From positions 372,001 through 436,000 of the forward strand of contig NZ_FMAR01000003.1 in assembly GCF_900094705.1 (NCBI RefSeq): a stretch of DNA of 64,000 nt, written 5' to 3'. Source of the stretch: Chitinophaga costaii (GTDB lineage Bacteria; Bacteroidota; Bacteroidia; Chitinophagales; Chitinophagaceae). Within the stretch, counting starts at the first letter, position 1; the number at the start of each line of letters is the position of its first letter. This document shows positions 43,608 to 53,210 of the stretch, one piece after another. Made by a program: the position numbers and the translations under genes. The notes under the pieces were generated by a model, which had not been told where the DNA came from, ran no database searches, and worked only from the letters and a program-made list of their open reading frames with translations.

Positions 43608-45044
43608 ATGAACCGGATTCCTGAAACGCAGCGTATGGCCCGTTTTGCGCTTGGGGCGTGCTTTGAAACAATACCCGCCTCCACGGTAGCGCAATTAAAA
43701 CTTCATTTGTTAGACAGTATGGCCTCCCTGGTACATTCGCTGGATAAGCCTACCCCGCAGAAGCTGCTACTACAGATAACCTCCCTGGGAGAAGATGGGC
43801 GCTGCGCCGTACCCATCGTGGGCCATGTGGCTGTAGACCGGGCTGCGCAATTATACACCGGCCTCATACGGTATGTAGATTTCACGGATCATTTTATAGC
43901 AAAAAATGCCGCCTGCTATCCCAGCGACAATATTGGTGCCTTGCTGGCCGCAGGGCAGGTTACCCATGCCTCCGGGAAGGAATTCCTGACTGCCATGGCG
44001 GTAGCTTATGAAATGCAATGCCGCCTCTGCCAACAACTGCCGGTAATGATGAAGGGATTTGATACTAACATGCTATTGGGATATGCTGTCACAGCCTCGC
44101 TCAGCCGTATGTTTGGACTTTCCGAAATGGAAACTTCCCACGCCATTGCCATGGCCGGCTGCACTTTTAATCCTTTTGTAACCAGCCTTGCCGGGTATAC
44201 CCGCGAATGGAAAGGATTTGCCTCCTCGATGGTAAACCTGGGATGCACCAACGTGGTGCTCCAAGCCAAACAAGGTATGACCGGTCCCCTCTCGCTATTT
44301 GAAGGCCCCATGGGACTGGAGGAGATCTTTGGCATGTCTTGCGCATTTAACTGGCAGGAGGAAAATTATAATTTAATTCCCCGCTGCGTACTCAAAAGTT
44401 ATAATACCGAAGTACATACACAATCTGCTATAGAAACGGTTTTGGAGTTGCAACAACTGCACGATTTTGCGATAGACGATATAGAAGAAATAGAGATCAC
44501 TACGTTTATGATGGCTTATCACCTGGTGGGCGGTGGCAAATATGGGGATCGCAGTAAAGTCTTTGATAAAGAACAGGCTAGTCATAGTTTGCCCTATGTG
44601 GTAGCAGTGGCGTTGCTAGATGGGCAACTGTACCCGGAGCAACTGAGCCATGAACGCATAAATCGTAAAGACGTACAATCCTTGCTGAAAAAAGTGAAAG
44701 TAGCTACGGCCTTTCCCGTAAGAACCCCGCGTAAAATCGCTGCCCGGTTAGATCCCTTCACAAAATTGTATCCCGGCCTGCTGCCCGCCAGGGTAGACCT
44801 GCAGTTAAAAGATGGCCGCACATTGTCGCTAAAGAAAGATGATTACAATGGCTTCCACTCCCGTCCCCTGCAATGGAATGACGTGGAAAAAAAATTTAAA
44901 CGACTCACTGAAAATATTATAGACGATGAAGTGCGCACCCATATCACGGAAGTAATTGCTGACCTGGAAAACTGGAGGATAGGTGATTTGATGGAGATAG
45001 TAGCTGCCATTACTATTCCGGAAAGTAGGCCTGTGTTGTCTTGA
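43608..45044 (+). CDS. MmgE/PrpD family protein
   Basis: A 478-aa member of the 2-methylcitrate dehydratase/cis-aconitate decarboxylase fold. Family features include LKLHLLDSMASLVHSLDKPTP (about 30-50), the GxxNIGALLAAGQ-type SDNIGALLAAGQVTHASGKEFLTAMAVAYEMQCR segment, and GMTGPLSLFEGPMGL near residue 224. The C-terminal domain has RCVLKSYNTEVHTQSAIET. Canonical members dehydrate 2-methylcitrate in propionate breakdown, but no prpB, prpC or acnD is nearby, so the substrate is open. It is divergent from the helicase gene and sits in the middle of the DNA repair block. Confidence 0.88.
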   Translation: MNRIPETQRMARFALGACFETIPASTVAQLKLHLLDSMASLVHSLDKPTPQKLLLQITSLGEDGRCAVPIVGHVAVDRAAQLYTGLIRYVDFTDHFIAKNAACYPSDNIGALLAAGQVTHASGKEFLTAMAVAYEMQCRLCQQLPVMMKGFDTNMLLGYAVTASLSRMFGLSEMETSHAIAMAGCTFNPFVTSLAGYTREWKGFASSMVNLGCTNVVLQAKQGMTGPLSLFEGPMGLEEIFGMSCAFNWQEENYNLIPRCVLKSYNTEVHTQSAIETVLELQQLHDFAIDDIEEIEITTFMMAYHLVGGGKYGDRSKVFDKEQASHSLPYVVAVALLDGQLYPEQLSHERINRKDVQSLLKKVKVATAFPVRTPRKIAARLDPFTKLYPGLLPARVDLQLKDGRTLSLKKDDYNGFHSRPLQWNDVEKKFKRLTENIIDDEVRTHITEVIADLENWRIGDLMEIVAAITIPESRPVLS

Positions 45045-45271
45045 ATAGACGTTTAGCCGCCCTTATATGACCATCAATTTGTGAGTTATCCTTACCGCCT
45101 GAATAATTTTGTAACTTAGAAGATGCTTAAGACTGCATTTACAAGTCCGTTGGAATGGCTTGCAGACAACAGATACTATCTGAAAATGCCTATGCTGTTG
45201 GAAAAATGATTAACAAAAATTAGGTGTTTATGTAACACCGCCCACTGACCAAAAGCCGCAAGGAGGCAGAT

Positions 45272-46345
45272 TTATCCTATTTCATTTAGCGTAACGCTAT
45301 TGTCCTGCACGCGCAATTGATGCAGTACACCGCATTTCAAGGCATAATTATTTTTTTGATGGCCTACCGGAAAATTAAAACATACCGGGTAGCGGAAGTT
45401 CTTCACCTTTTCGAATACGATGTCGTAGAGTGTGCGGCCAAATTCTTCTCCGGGATCGTCGGGTTTTAGCCGGTTAAAACCGCAGAGCACCAGGCCGGCC
45501 AGGTTGTCGAGTTTTTTGGCCCGCTGCAGGCTATTAAACAGGCGATCCAGGCTGTAGAGGTATTCGCCCACTTCTTCTAGGAAAAGAATTTTACCGTTGG
45601 TATTTATCTCCGATTGGGTACCTATTACGCTTTGCAGCATGGTAAGGTTGCCCCCAATCAGCGCGCCACTGGCATTGCCGGGCCGGTTATTGGGGTCTGG
45701 TACTACGCTGTAGTGCATGGGCACACCGGTGAGCGCTTGGCGGATAGATAAGATGGTTTGCTGCACCTCTGGCGCAGCTGCCCCAAAATCGTCGGGGAAG
45801 CTGTTGCACATTTTCGAATGAAGGGAAGCAATGCCGGTATGCCGGTGAATATGGCAATGCAATACGGTAATATCGCTGAAGCCAATGACCCATTTCGGGT
45901 ACTGGCGAAACTTGCTGAAATCCAGCCTATCTACAATCCGGGCTGCTCCATAGCCGCCCCGCCCACACATAATGGCTTTTATTTCCGGATCGTCCAGCAT
46001 GGCTTGCAGATCGGTGTAGCGGGCCTGGTCGGTACCGCCAAAGGAATGATCGCGGGCGTTTACCGTGCTACCCACCCGGATACGAAAGCCCCATGCCTGT
46101 AGCAGCTTTACCGCAGGCTGTATATCTGCCCGGCTGATATAACCCGCCGGGCAGGTGATGCCAATAAGATCGCCGGGCTGCAAATAAGGAGGAATAATGC
46201 CTGCGGCCAATACGGTGCTGGAAAGCTGGCTGGTGGAAAGGTCTTGTTGCAGGGAAATTTTGTTTGCAGCCTTTGCCAGTGGTCCCCACAACGGCAGGCT
46301 CAGACCCGCTCCGAATATGCCCGTTAAAAAATGCTTGCGGTTCAT
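45272..46345 (-). CDS. LD-carboxypeptidase with N-terminal signal sequence
   Basis: A 357-aa member of the S66 LdcA family, which cleaves the terminal D-residue from tetrapeptides of peptidoglycan. The catalytic Ser-Glu-His is complete: Ser157 in VIGFSDITVLH, Glu257 in LFLEEVGEYLYSLDR and His329 in FPVGHQKNN. The family segment MCGRGGYGAARIVDRLD precedes. Unlike most LdcA proteins, it starts with a signal-type segment, FLTGIFGAGLSLPLWGPLAKA (about 6-26), so it may act in the periplasm. It is single-copy here, on the same strand as the repair genes but unrelated to them. Confidence 0.9.
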   Translation of the reverse strand: MNRKHFLTGIFGAGLSLPLWGPLAKAANKISLQQDLSTSQLSSTVLAAGIIPPYLQPGDLIGITCPAGYISRADIQPAVKLLQAWGFRIRVGSTVNARDHSFGGTDQARYTDLQAMLDDPEIKAIMCGRGGYGAARIVDRLDFSKFRQYPKWVIGFSDITVLHCHIHRHTGIASLHSKMCNSFPDDFGAAAPEVQQTILSIRQALTGVPMHYSVVPDPNNRPGNASGALIGGNLTMLQSVIGTQSEINTNGKILFLEEVGEYLYSLDRLFNSLQRAKKLDNLAGLVLCGFNRLKPDDPGEEFGRTLYDIVFEKVKNFRYPVCFNFPVGHQKNNYALKCGVLHQLRVQDNSVTLNEIG

Positions 46346-46545
46346 GCAGCGATTATATTTGGTATAACGGTGTCAAAGTAGGCACTTCGCTGCACAAAAT
46401 CAAGGCCCATTATCCTGGCATGCGGTGAACAGTAGGGGCATATCATAATTTTGTGCCAACTCATGGCCCCTACCTGCCGGCCGCTTAGGGGGCGAACGCT
46501 GATAAGGCCCAGTGGCTGGAAGTTATATATAGTTAGGAGTGCTAA

Positions 46546-46583
46546 CAAAAATACCCGTTGCTTTTATAGCAACGGGTATTTTT
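46546..46583. terminator. Hairpin terminator between the outer-membrane gene and the LD-carboxypeptidase gene
   Basis: AAAATACCCGTTGC and GCAACGGGTATTTTT are near-perfect complements across TTTTATA. The minus-strand outer-membrane gene ends just upstream (46611). The T run exists on both strands, so it may work in either direction. Confidence 0.85.
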
Positions 46584-46610
46584 GTAAAGTAGGTTGTGAT
46601 ACGCAAAAAA

Positions 46611-47291
46611 TCAGCGGCGGTAATGTACATGGGCGCGTTTGCGCTGGTAGGTGGGCGCTCCGAAATTATATTCTACCCCAAAGCCAAAAATGCCCTTTAT
46701 GTTGGCTACTACGCCGGGGTTGTTATTCACTTGATAAGAAAAGCGAACTCCCAGCGAGGCGAGTGCAATGGGGAATCGCATACCTGCATCGAACACCGGG
46801 CCACGTGCGCGGATGTCTTCTTTCAGGTATCCATAACCATAATACTCATCCTGAACAGCCACTTTAGCCTGGGAGATGTGCCAGCCATACCCTGCCCCTA
46901 CGAAGAAGCCCCATTTCTTGTAAGCCTCTCTGGTGGCGGCATTGCCAAAGTTGTATTCCAGCAGTAGGGGCGCGTCCAGCATAAAAGCTGCCTGGTTATC
47001 GTCGCCATTGATCACATAGAGGTCTTCGGCACTGATGCTAAAACCGGCAGACAAATGTGTACCGATAGAAAATGACGAAGAAGGAGAGAGGATGGCGAAA
47101 TTAAAACGGGGGGAATAGGTAAAGCCAAAACCGGTGTAATCCGTGGCGGCACTGTAATCGTCCATGATGCCGCCGAAGCCGGTGAAACCAATGGAGTGGG
47201 AAAACAATTCACGGCCGGTCTTGTCTTGTGAAAATGCCCGCAAACAAAATAAGGACAGGCATAGGAAGGCTACTAAAAAACGTTTGTACAT
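46611..47291 (-). CDS. Outer membrane protein of unknown function
   Basis: A 226-aa protein with a signal peptide ending near LRAFSQ. The mature part is a small beta-barrel pattern: SIGFTGFGGIMDDYSAATDYTGFGFTYSPRFN, SFSIGTHLSAGFS, LLEYNFGNAATREAYKKWGFFVGAGYGWH and IKGIFGFGVEYNFG at the C-terminus. It resembles the outer membrane protein beta-barrel (OMP_b-brl) superfamily of Bacteroidota. The C-terminus ends in a basic tail (YQRKRAHVHYRR). Function is unknown. It ends at a clear hairpin and lies 48 bp downstream of the DNA ligase gene. Confidence 0.7.
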   Translation of the reverse strand: MYKRFLVAFLCLSLFCLRAFSQDKTGRELFSHSIGFTGFGGIMDDYSAATDYTGFGFTYSPRFNFAILSPSSSFSIGTHLSAGFSISAEDLYVINGDDNQAAFMLDAPLLLEYNFGNAATREAYKKWGFFVGAGYGWHISQAKVAVQDEYYGYGYLKEDIRARGPVFDAGMRFPIALASLGVRFSYQVNNNPGVVANIKGIFGFGVEYNFGAPTYQRKRAHVHYRR

Positions 47292-47339
47292 AGGTTTAAA
47301 TTAGGTTTGAGTAGCAAAATAGCTATAAACCTTTATTAT

Positions 47340-48935
47340 TTAAGATCGGTATTGGGCGAGTAGTTGTTTTAAATCGTCGAGGGTGTTGATTTCATCTACG
47401 GGTTTATCTTTCCGCCAGCGGAGGATGCGGGGAAACCGTAAGGCTATGCCGGATTTGTGACGGTTGGAGGCGGCAATACCTTCAAAAGCAATCTCGAAAA
47501 CCTGTTCCGCTTTCACGGTGCGCACGGGGCCAAATTTTTCGACCGCATGGGTCTTCACCCATCGGTCTACTTCATTGATCTCTTTGTCGGTGAGGCCGGA
47601 ATATGCTTTGGCAAAGGGTACCAGTTTGTCGCCATCCTTTACGGCAAAGGTATAATCGGTGTAGAGATTAGACCGCCGGCCATGGCCTTTCTGGGCGTAG
47701 ATCATCACGGCGTCTATCTGAAAAGGGGCTATCTTCCATTTCCACCAGTCTCCCCGCTTACGGCCCACCTGGTAGGTGGATCCGGCCCGTTTCAACATGA
47801 GGCCTTCGCTGCCGTTATTGCGTGCATCCTCGCGGTAAGCGGTGAGTTGATCCCAGTCATTAAATTTGATCAGGGGTGAAAGGCGAAGTATGGGCAGGGA
47901 TAGTGTTTCTACCAAGGTAACCAGCGCGGCCCGGCGTAGGGTAAGCGGCTGCTGGCGCAGGTCCTGGCCCTGCCATTCCAGCAGGTCGTAACTGAGCAGC
48001 ACCACCGGGGCTTCTTGTAGTTGTTTCTTCGTTACGTTTTTACGGCCAATGCGGGTTTGCAGCGCCGCAAACGGCAGGGGGGCATCATTTTGCCAGGTAA
48101 GGATTTCCCCGTCTATCACCGTACCATCCGGCAGGGCCGACGCCAGGGGAGCAAATTCGGGGAACTTCTCCGTGAGCAGTTCCTCGCCCCGGCTCCATAC
48201 AAATAGTTGCCCTGCGCGTTTAATGAGCTGCCCTCTTATGCCATCCCATTTCCATTCAGCCTGCCATTCGGAGGGCTGCCCCAGGGCCTCCGGTGCGGTT
48301 TCCAGCGGATAGGCCAGGAAAAAAGGATAGGGCCGGGAAACAGGTGCCTGGCCTTCCTCTGCATGCAGTAGTGTTTCCAGGGTAATGGTGCGTGGGTTCC
48401 ATTCGCCACTGATCAGGTGGGAAATGGTGGGTGCAGGAATGGTGTAGGTTTTGGACAGCGCATTTACCATCATCCGTTGCGATACGCCAATGCGGAAACC
48501 GCCGGTAATGAGTTTATTGAATACAAATTTCTCGGCGCTGTCCATTTGATCCCATGCCTGTAACACAAATTGCTGCTTCACCGCCTCATCGGCTTTTTCC
48601 AACTGGCTGAGTAAGTCCAGCCAGTAATGCAATGGCCGTGGATCGGCCTGAATAGAAGGTGCAGGCAGTAGCAGGGCAATTGTTTCGGCCAGGTCGCCCA
48701 CGGTGTGGTAACATTCTTCAAAGAGCCATGGTGCCAGGCCAGTAAGCTGTATACACCAGTTTTTGAGTTGGGCAGCATTTACGGTGCGTTTAGGGCGGCG
48801 TCCAGTGAACAGGGCCAGCACCCAAGGCTTATCCCGCTCATCGGCATGGGCAAAGTAATGGCTGAGGGCCTCCAGTTTTTCGGTGGTTTTGGTGCTGTTG
48901 CTTATTATCCTGACCAATGCTACGAAGTCTGTCAT
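47340..48935 (-). CDS. ATP-dependent DNA ligase (ligase-associated DNA damage response type)
   Basis: A 531-aa ATP-dependent ligase that seals nicks in duplex DNA; it is distinct from the essential NAD-dependent LigA. The nucleophile is Lys229 in EWKWDGIRG. Further nucleotidyltransferase motifs are VIDGEILTW (III), GSEGLMLKRAGSTY (IV) and WWKWKIAP (V), with an OB-fold C-terminal domain. The N-terminal ~200 residues form the extra DNA-binding domain. The exonuclease gene ends 55 bp upstream on the same strand, so the two are cotranscribed. This pair and the helicase-PdeM pair form the complete four-protein set. Confidence 0.95.
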   Translation of the reverse strand: MTDFVALVRIISNSTKTTEKLEALSHYFAHADERDKPWVLALFTGRRPKRTVNAAQLKNWCIQLTGLAPWLFEECYHTVGDLAETIALLLPAPSIQADPRPLHYWLDLLSQLEKADEAVKQQFVLQAWDQMDSAEKFVFNKLITGGFRIGVSQRMMVNALSKTYTIPAPTISHLISGEWNPRTITLETLLHAEEGQAPVSRPYPFFLAYPLETAPEALGQPSEWQAEWKWDGIRGQLIKRAGQLFVWSRGEELLTEKFPEFAPLASALPDGTVIDGEILTWQNDAPLPFAALQTRIGRKNVTKKQLQEAPVVLLSYDLLEWQGQDLRQQPLTLRRAALVTLVETLSLPILRLSPLIKFNDWDQLTAYREDARNNGSEGLMLKRAGSTYQVGRKRGDWWKWKIAPFQIDAVMIYAQKGHGRRSNLYTDYTFAVKDGDKLVPFAKAYSGLTDKEINEVDRWVKTHAVEKFGPVRTVKAEQVFEIAFEGIAASNRHKSGIALRFPRILRWRKDKPVDEINTLDDLKQLLAQYRS

Positions 48936-48990
48936 GCAATTTGCGTTTATGCGTTTGCGTTAGTATTCCGTTTTAGGTGCCAGCGGGTGT

Positions 48991-50028
48991 TCACGCCCCG
49001 TTACCAGCTACGGTGTGATTGGTGTCTGGCTCGTTGCCGGTATCTTCTTCCTCATCGCCGAAGGCAGTTTTGATCTCGGCGGCATCCAGCCCGCCTTGTT
49101 CCGTAAGGTAGCGGGCAAATACGCTGCTAAAGCCATGTGTTACGTACACGCGTTGTGCACCGGTAGCTTTCACGGCCTGCAGTAATCCTTCCCAATCTGC
49201 ATGGTCGGAGAGGACAAAGCCTGCGTCTGCATTGCGCCGGCGCATATTTCCGCGCACCTGCATCCAACCGCTGCACACGCCCAGGGAGTAGGGGGTAAAG
49301 CGGCGCATCCAGGATGAGCCTACGGCGCTGGGAGGGCAGATGATCACGGCATTGGCAAAAGCTTCTTTGGGTGTTTGTGGTGTAATGCGTTCCACCGCGG
49401 GCAGGGGCCAGCCGGCATCCCGGACCACCTGTTCGGTAATGGCAATGGCCCCATGCACCAGGAAGCGCCCTGTTACGTGGCGCAGGTTGTAGAGCAGGCG
49501 CTGCGCCTTGCCCAGGCTATAGGCAGAGAGTACGCTAGCCTTGCCCGCAGCCTGGTTGTCCTGTATCCACTGCTGTATGCCTGCAAACACGGTGGTCTGC
49601 GGCTGCCAGCGGTAAATGGGCAGGCCAAAGGTAGATTCTGTAATAAAAGTGTGGCAGGTTACTGGCTCAAATGGGGTGGAAAGGCCATCGTGTTCCACTT
49701 TATAATCTCCACTCACCACCCATACCTCTCCTGCCAGTGCAATGCGTACCTGGGCCGAGCCTATCATGTGTCCTGCCGGGTGAAAGGATACCTGCACGCT
49801 ATTGAAATACACACTTTCCCCATAAGGCAATCCCTGTACCTGAAGGTCTGCCCCCAGTCGCAGTTTCAACAGGGGTACGCTGTATTCCTGGCAAAGGTAT
49901 TTACGGCTACCCCAGCGGGCGTGGTCGGAGTGGGCATGGGTGATCACCGCCCGCTCTACCGGCAGCCAGGGGTCTATGTAAAAATCGCCTGCCGGGCAGT
50001 AAATGCCCTTGTCTGTGAATTGCAACAT
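48991..50028 (-). CDS. Ligase-associated DNA damage response exonuclease (metallo-beta-lactamase/beta-CASP fold)
   Basis: A 345-aa metallo-beta-lactamase-fold nuclease. The metal site HAHSDHARWG (about 31-40) is preceded by ITHAHSDH, and the second and third metal motifs GHMIGSAQVRI and SGDYKVEHDG are present. A beta-CASP segment (LVHGAIAITEQVV, VLSDHADWEGLLQAVKATGAQRVYVTHG) follows. It is full length for the Xnuc_lig_assoc family, which is related to Artemis/SNM1 type nucleases. The C-terminus has an acidic extension (TAFGDEEEDTGNEPDTNH). It is the first gene of the exonuclease-ligase pair, just after a terminator of the upstream lipoprotein gene. Confidence 0.93.
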   Translation of the reverse strand: MLQFTDKGIYCPAGDFYIDPWLPVERAVITHAHSDHARWGSRKYLCQEYSVPLLKLRLGADLQVQGLPYGESVYFNSVQVSFHPAGHMIGSAQVRIALAGEVWVVSGDYKVEHDGLSTPFEPVTCHTFITESTFGLPIYRWQPQTTVFAGIQQWIQDNQAAGKASVLSAYSLGKAQRLLYNLRHVTGRFLVHGAIAITEQVVRDAGWPLPAVERITPQTPKEAFANAVIICPPSAVGSSWMRRFTPYSLGVCSGWMQVRGNMRRRNADAGFVLSDHADWEGLLQAVKATGAQRVYVTHGFSSVFARYLTEQGGLDAAEIKTAFGDEEEDTGNEPDTNHTVAGNGA

Positions 50029-50097
50029 GAAAACACATTTTCAATGAAAGATCTTCCATACCGGGGTGGCACTATGACCACCAGTAAAGTACACACA

Positions 50098-50126
50098 TAA
50101 AAAATGCCGGACATTTGCCCGGCATC
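50098..50126 (-). terminator. Intrinsic terminator after the substrate-binding-fold lipoprotein gene
   Basis: On the minus strand ATGCCGG and CCGGCAT form the stem across a short loop, followed by six T. It ends the 50151-51467 gene before the repair exonuclease gene. Confidence 0.85.
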
Positions 50127-50150
50127 TTTATCTGGTTATTTTAAGAAAGA

Positions 50151-51467
50151 TTATTGATTGGCGCTTACCCGCAGATCTGCGGTACTATCGCTTTTCTGGA
50201 TGATATAAATGTTCTTGTTTTCAAAATAAGCAGGAACGGCCTCACCCTCCTGCGCGTATACTGGCTGAAAATTGTAGTTGGTATAAAGTTTCCGGCTGTT
50301 GTTAACATCGCGGGTAAAATACACTCCATCGTTTTGTAGCAACTGGGCAAAATAGTAGGTTAGTTCAAAGCCCTTAAACACCATGTCGGATGGTCGGGCC
50401 TTATACACACGGCGGAAGTAGTCGTTTATGTAGCGGCTGAACACATCGTTTTTTTCATTGAAATAGGGGGTGGAATAATATACCTGTAAGCCTTTGAATT
50501 CCGGCTCTTTGAACTTCATGACATCCCAGGTGGGCATCCCAAAAATGTGGAGGGGAAAATTGGGAGCCTGCACGGCCAGTTTGCGTACCACAGCCTTGGC
50601 GCCAGCTTCGTCCAGTGCAGTAACGATGCATACGTTGGGGCGGTCGGTGAGCAGGTAATTGGCCATTTGCTGGTCGGTGATATTATTATCAAACACCACA
50701 TCGCGGATGCGTGATTTTTTATCATAGTCCATATTGTTATAGGCCGTTTTAAAATCTTCTGCCAGCTTCTTTTCCAAAGGGCTGTTGCGATGAAACAGCA
50801 GGATGTTGCGGGTAGAAAATCCTTTCTGGGCAAAGTTTTGGAGGGCTTCGCAGTGAGTACGCAGGGTACTGTTGGCCAGCAGCAGGAAGGGGTTGTTGTT
50901 AATACCCGCATCGTTCGGGTAGGTGGCAGATACCAGGTTGATCTCCTTATTGCGGGCAAATTCGCTCAGGTCTTTCAGTTCCACCGCATTGAGGGAACCC
51001 ATGATCAGGTCCATAGAATCCAGCGCCCCGCTACTGATCAATGTAGGAATATTCTGGCGGGATTTATTATCGTACACGAATAATTTCACATTTATGCCTT
51101 GCTGTTGCAGGGTATCTGCGGCCAGCTGCACGCCTTCATAAAATTCCAGTCCTGGCAGTGCAAAGCGGGGCAGGCTGCGGCCGGGGGGAAGGTCGCTGGC
51201 GCCGGCAAAGGCGGAGTCCAGGTAGAAAGGGGCAAATACAGCGATATTATAAGCAGCTTTCTTTTTCTCGCGGGCAAAAGCCGGCACATTAAAAGGCGCT
51301 TTAGTAATTGTTTTTTTTGTTTCGGTTTTGGCCGGTGCAGGTTTTGCGGCGGGCATCGTACTCACGGAAGTACTCGTGGTAACAGGTTTGGTGGAGGAAC
51401 AGGCGTACACAAATGCCGCAAGCGCCATGCCTGCAAGGAGCAGCCTTACATTTTTTATTTGAATCAT
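50151..51467 (-). CDS. Periplasmic-binding-fold lipoprotein (type I, Leu/Ile/Val-binding-like)
   Basis: A 438-aa lipoprotein. The lipobox FVYAC places the acylated Cys near residue 23. A Thr/Lys/Pro-rich linker (residues about 25-60) precedes a type I periplasmic binding domain: NIAVFAPFYLDSAF, GLEFYEGVQLAADTLQQQGINVKLFVYDNKS, and SALDSMDLIMGSLNAVELKDLSEFA. In Bacteroidota similar proteins carry LysM domains, but none is seen here. No ABC permease or ATPase is adjacent, so transport is not implied. It may bind a cell wall or amino-acid ligand; this is inference. Confidence 0.78.
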   Translation of the reverse strand: MIQIKNVRLLLAGMALAAFVYACSSTKPVTTSTSVSTMPAAKPAPAKTETKKTITKAPFNVPAFAREKKKAAYNIAVFAPFYLDSAFAGASDLPPGRSLPRFALPGLEFYEGVQLAADTLQQQGINVKLFVYDNKSRQNIPTLISSGALDSMDLIMGSLNAVELKDLSEFARNKEINLVSATYPNDAGINNNPFLLLANSTLRTHCEALQNFAQKGFSTRNILLFHRNSPLEKKLAEDFKTAYNNMDYDKKSRIRDVVFDNNITDQQMANYLLTDRPNVCIVTALDEAGAKAVVRKLAVQAPNFPLHIFGMPTWDVMKFKEPEFKGLQVYYSTPYFNEKNDVFSRYINDYFRRVYKARPSDMVFKGFELTYYFAQLLQNDGVYFTRDVNNSRKLYTNYNFQPVYAQEGEAVPAYFENKNIYIIQKSDSTADLRVSANQ

Positions 51468-51594
51468 AGTATTGCTTAAAGTGCAAAAATCGTACTCGAA
51501 TAAAATGCTTCAAGGTACAAGCAGTCATGCAGTTTTTTTTTGGATTACCGCACCTACCTTGTACCTGTCACCATGTACCTTGCACATAAAAAAA

Positions 51595-53133
51595 TTATTC
51601 CCACTCTATGGTGGCCGGCGGTTTGGAACTGATATCGTACACCACGCGGTTAATGCCCCGAACGCGGTTAATGATCTCGTTGGATACCTTGGCCAGAAAC
51701 TCGTAGGGCAGGTGGGCCCAGTCGGCGGTCATACCATCGGTACTGGTTACGGCGCGCAGTGCTACGGTAAATTCGTACGTTCTTTCGTCGCCCATTACGC
51801 CCACGCTCTGCACGGGTAGTAAGATGGTGCCGGCCTGCCATACTTTATCGTAGAGCTGATCTTCTTTCAATGCTTCCTGGTAAATGGCATCGGCTTCCTG
51901 CAACATTTTAACCTTGTCTGCCGTGATGGCGCCCAGTATGCGGATGGCCAGGCCGGGACCAGGGAAGGGATGACGTCCCAGGAATGTTTCTGAAATGCCA
52001 ATCTCGCGGCCTACGCGGCGTACCTCGTCTTTGAAGAGGAAGCGCAGCGGTTCTACCAATCCCATATTCATTTTCTCCGGCAGGCCGCCCACGTTGTGGT
52101 GCGACTTGATCGTGGCGCTAGGCCCGTTTACCGAAACGGATTCTATCACGTCGGGGTAAATGGTGCCCTGGCCTAAGAAGGCAATGTTTTGAAGCTGTGC
52201 AGCTTCCGATGTAAATACGTCAATAAACAGGCCGCCGATGATTTTGCGTTTTTGTTCGGGATCGGAAACGCCGTCCAGTTTGCCGTAAAAAAGGTCTTTT
52301 GCATTCACCCCTTTTACGTTCAGGCCCATGTGTTTGTAAGATTCCAGCACCAGTTCAAATTCATCCTTGCGCAGCAGGCCATTGTCTACAAAAATGCAAT
52401 AGAGGTTACTGCCAATGGCTTTATGAATTAGCTCTGCCGCCACCGTAGAGTCTACGCCGCCGCTCAGGGCCATGATCACTTTTTTATCGCCCACCTGTGC
52501 TTTAATGCGGGCAATGGTTTCTTCCACAAATGCCGCCGGTGTCCAATCTTGGCGCAGGCCGCAGATGTGTACGAGGAAATTGCGCAGGATAATTTTCCCT
52601 TCTACAGAATGGGTTACTTCCGGGTGAAACTGAATGCCGAGGATAGGGTGGGCCGCCAGTGTGTTGCTTTGGAAAGCCGCCACGGGAATATTGTCTGTTA
52701 CCGCGATGATTTCAAAACCATCCGGTATTTTTTTAATGGTATCGGAATGGCTCATCCATACCTGGCTGCGGGGACTGATGTCGTATAATAATTTTGCAGC
52801 TTTATTGGTGTGTGCTATAAAGGCACGGCCATATTCGCGCACATTGCTTTTCCCTACTTCTCCGCCGTAATTGCGGGCCATGAGCTGGGCACCGTAACAT
52901 ACGCCGAGTACCGGTACCTGGGCCGCCATGGCGGCTATGTCTACATCGGGTGCGCCCGCGTCGTTTACGGAAAAAGGACTGCCGGAAAGAATAATGCCCT
53001 TGATCGAAGGGTCCCACCGGATGGGTTTCTGGCATGGCTGGATTTCGCAGTAGATATTTAGCTCCCTAACACAGCGTGCAATTAATTGGGTGTATTGGGA
53101 GCCAAAGTCGAGAATAATGATCTTTTCTGTCAT
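51595..53133 (-). CDS. guaA: Glutamine-hydrolyzing GMP synthase
   Basis: A 512-aa enzyme converting XMP to GMP with glutamine and ATP. The N-terminal class I glutamine amidotransferase domain carries Cys79 in [11 protein letters not shown] and the HPEVTHS histidine. The ATP pyrophosphatase domain has the P-loop [14 protein letters not shown]. The dimerisation domain ends with the usual TTIEWE-type terminus (PPATIEWE). Full length. A perfect promoter places the transcription start only a few bases before the start codon, so the message should be leaderless or almost so. Confidence 0.97.
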   Translation of the reverse strand: MTEKIIILDFGSQYTQLIARCVRELNIYCEIQPCQKPIRWDPSIKGIILSGSPFSVNDAGAPDVDIAAMAAQVPVLGVCYGAQLMARNYGGEVGKSNVREYGRAFIAHTNKAAKLLYDISPRSQVWMSHSDTIKKIPDGFEIIAVTDNIPVAAFQSNTLAAHPILGIQFHPEVTHSVEGKIILRNFLVHICGLRQDWTPAAFVEETIARIKAQVGDKKVIMALSGGVDSTVAAELIHKAIGSNLYCIFVDNGLLRKDEFELVLESYKHMGLNVKGVNAKDLFYGKLDGVSDPEQKRKIIGGLFIDVFTSEAAQLQNIAFLGQGTIYPDVIESVSVNGPSATIKSHHNVGGLPEKMNMGLVEPLRFLFKDEVRRVGREIGISETFLGRHPFPGPGLAIRILGAITADKVKMLQEADAIYQEALKEDQLYDKVWQAGTILLPVQSVGVMGDERTYEFTVALRAVTSTDGMTADWAHLPYEFLAKVSNEIINRVRGINRVVYDISSKPPATIEWE

Positions 53134-53140
53134 GGTGGTG

Positions 53141-53171
53141 CAAAGATAAGTGGAAAACTACCACGGCCAAA
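53141..53171 (-). promoter_or_regulatory. -33/-7 promoter for guaA, very close to the start codon
   Basis: On the minus strand TTTG (53168-53171), 19 nt, TATCTTTG (53141-53148), both perfect matches. The ATG is at 53131-53133, only 7 nt past the -7 box, so the predicted start of transcription lies within about 0-4 nt of the start codon. Confidence 0.7.
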
Positions 53172-53210
53172 GGCCCGATCAAAAGGGTGTAAAAATCAGG
53201 ACACTGGCCT

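Noticed and set aside
43608..45044. MmgE/PrpD gene as evidence of a methylcitrate pathway here.
   Set aside because: No methylcitrate synthase, methylisocitrate lyase or AcnD gene is adjacent, so only the family can be stated.
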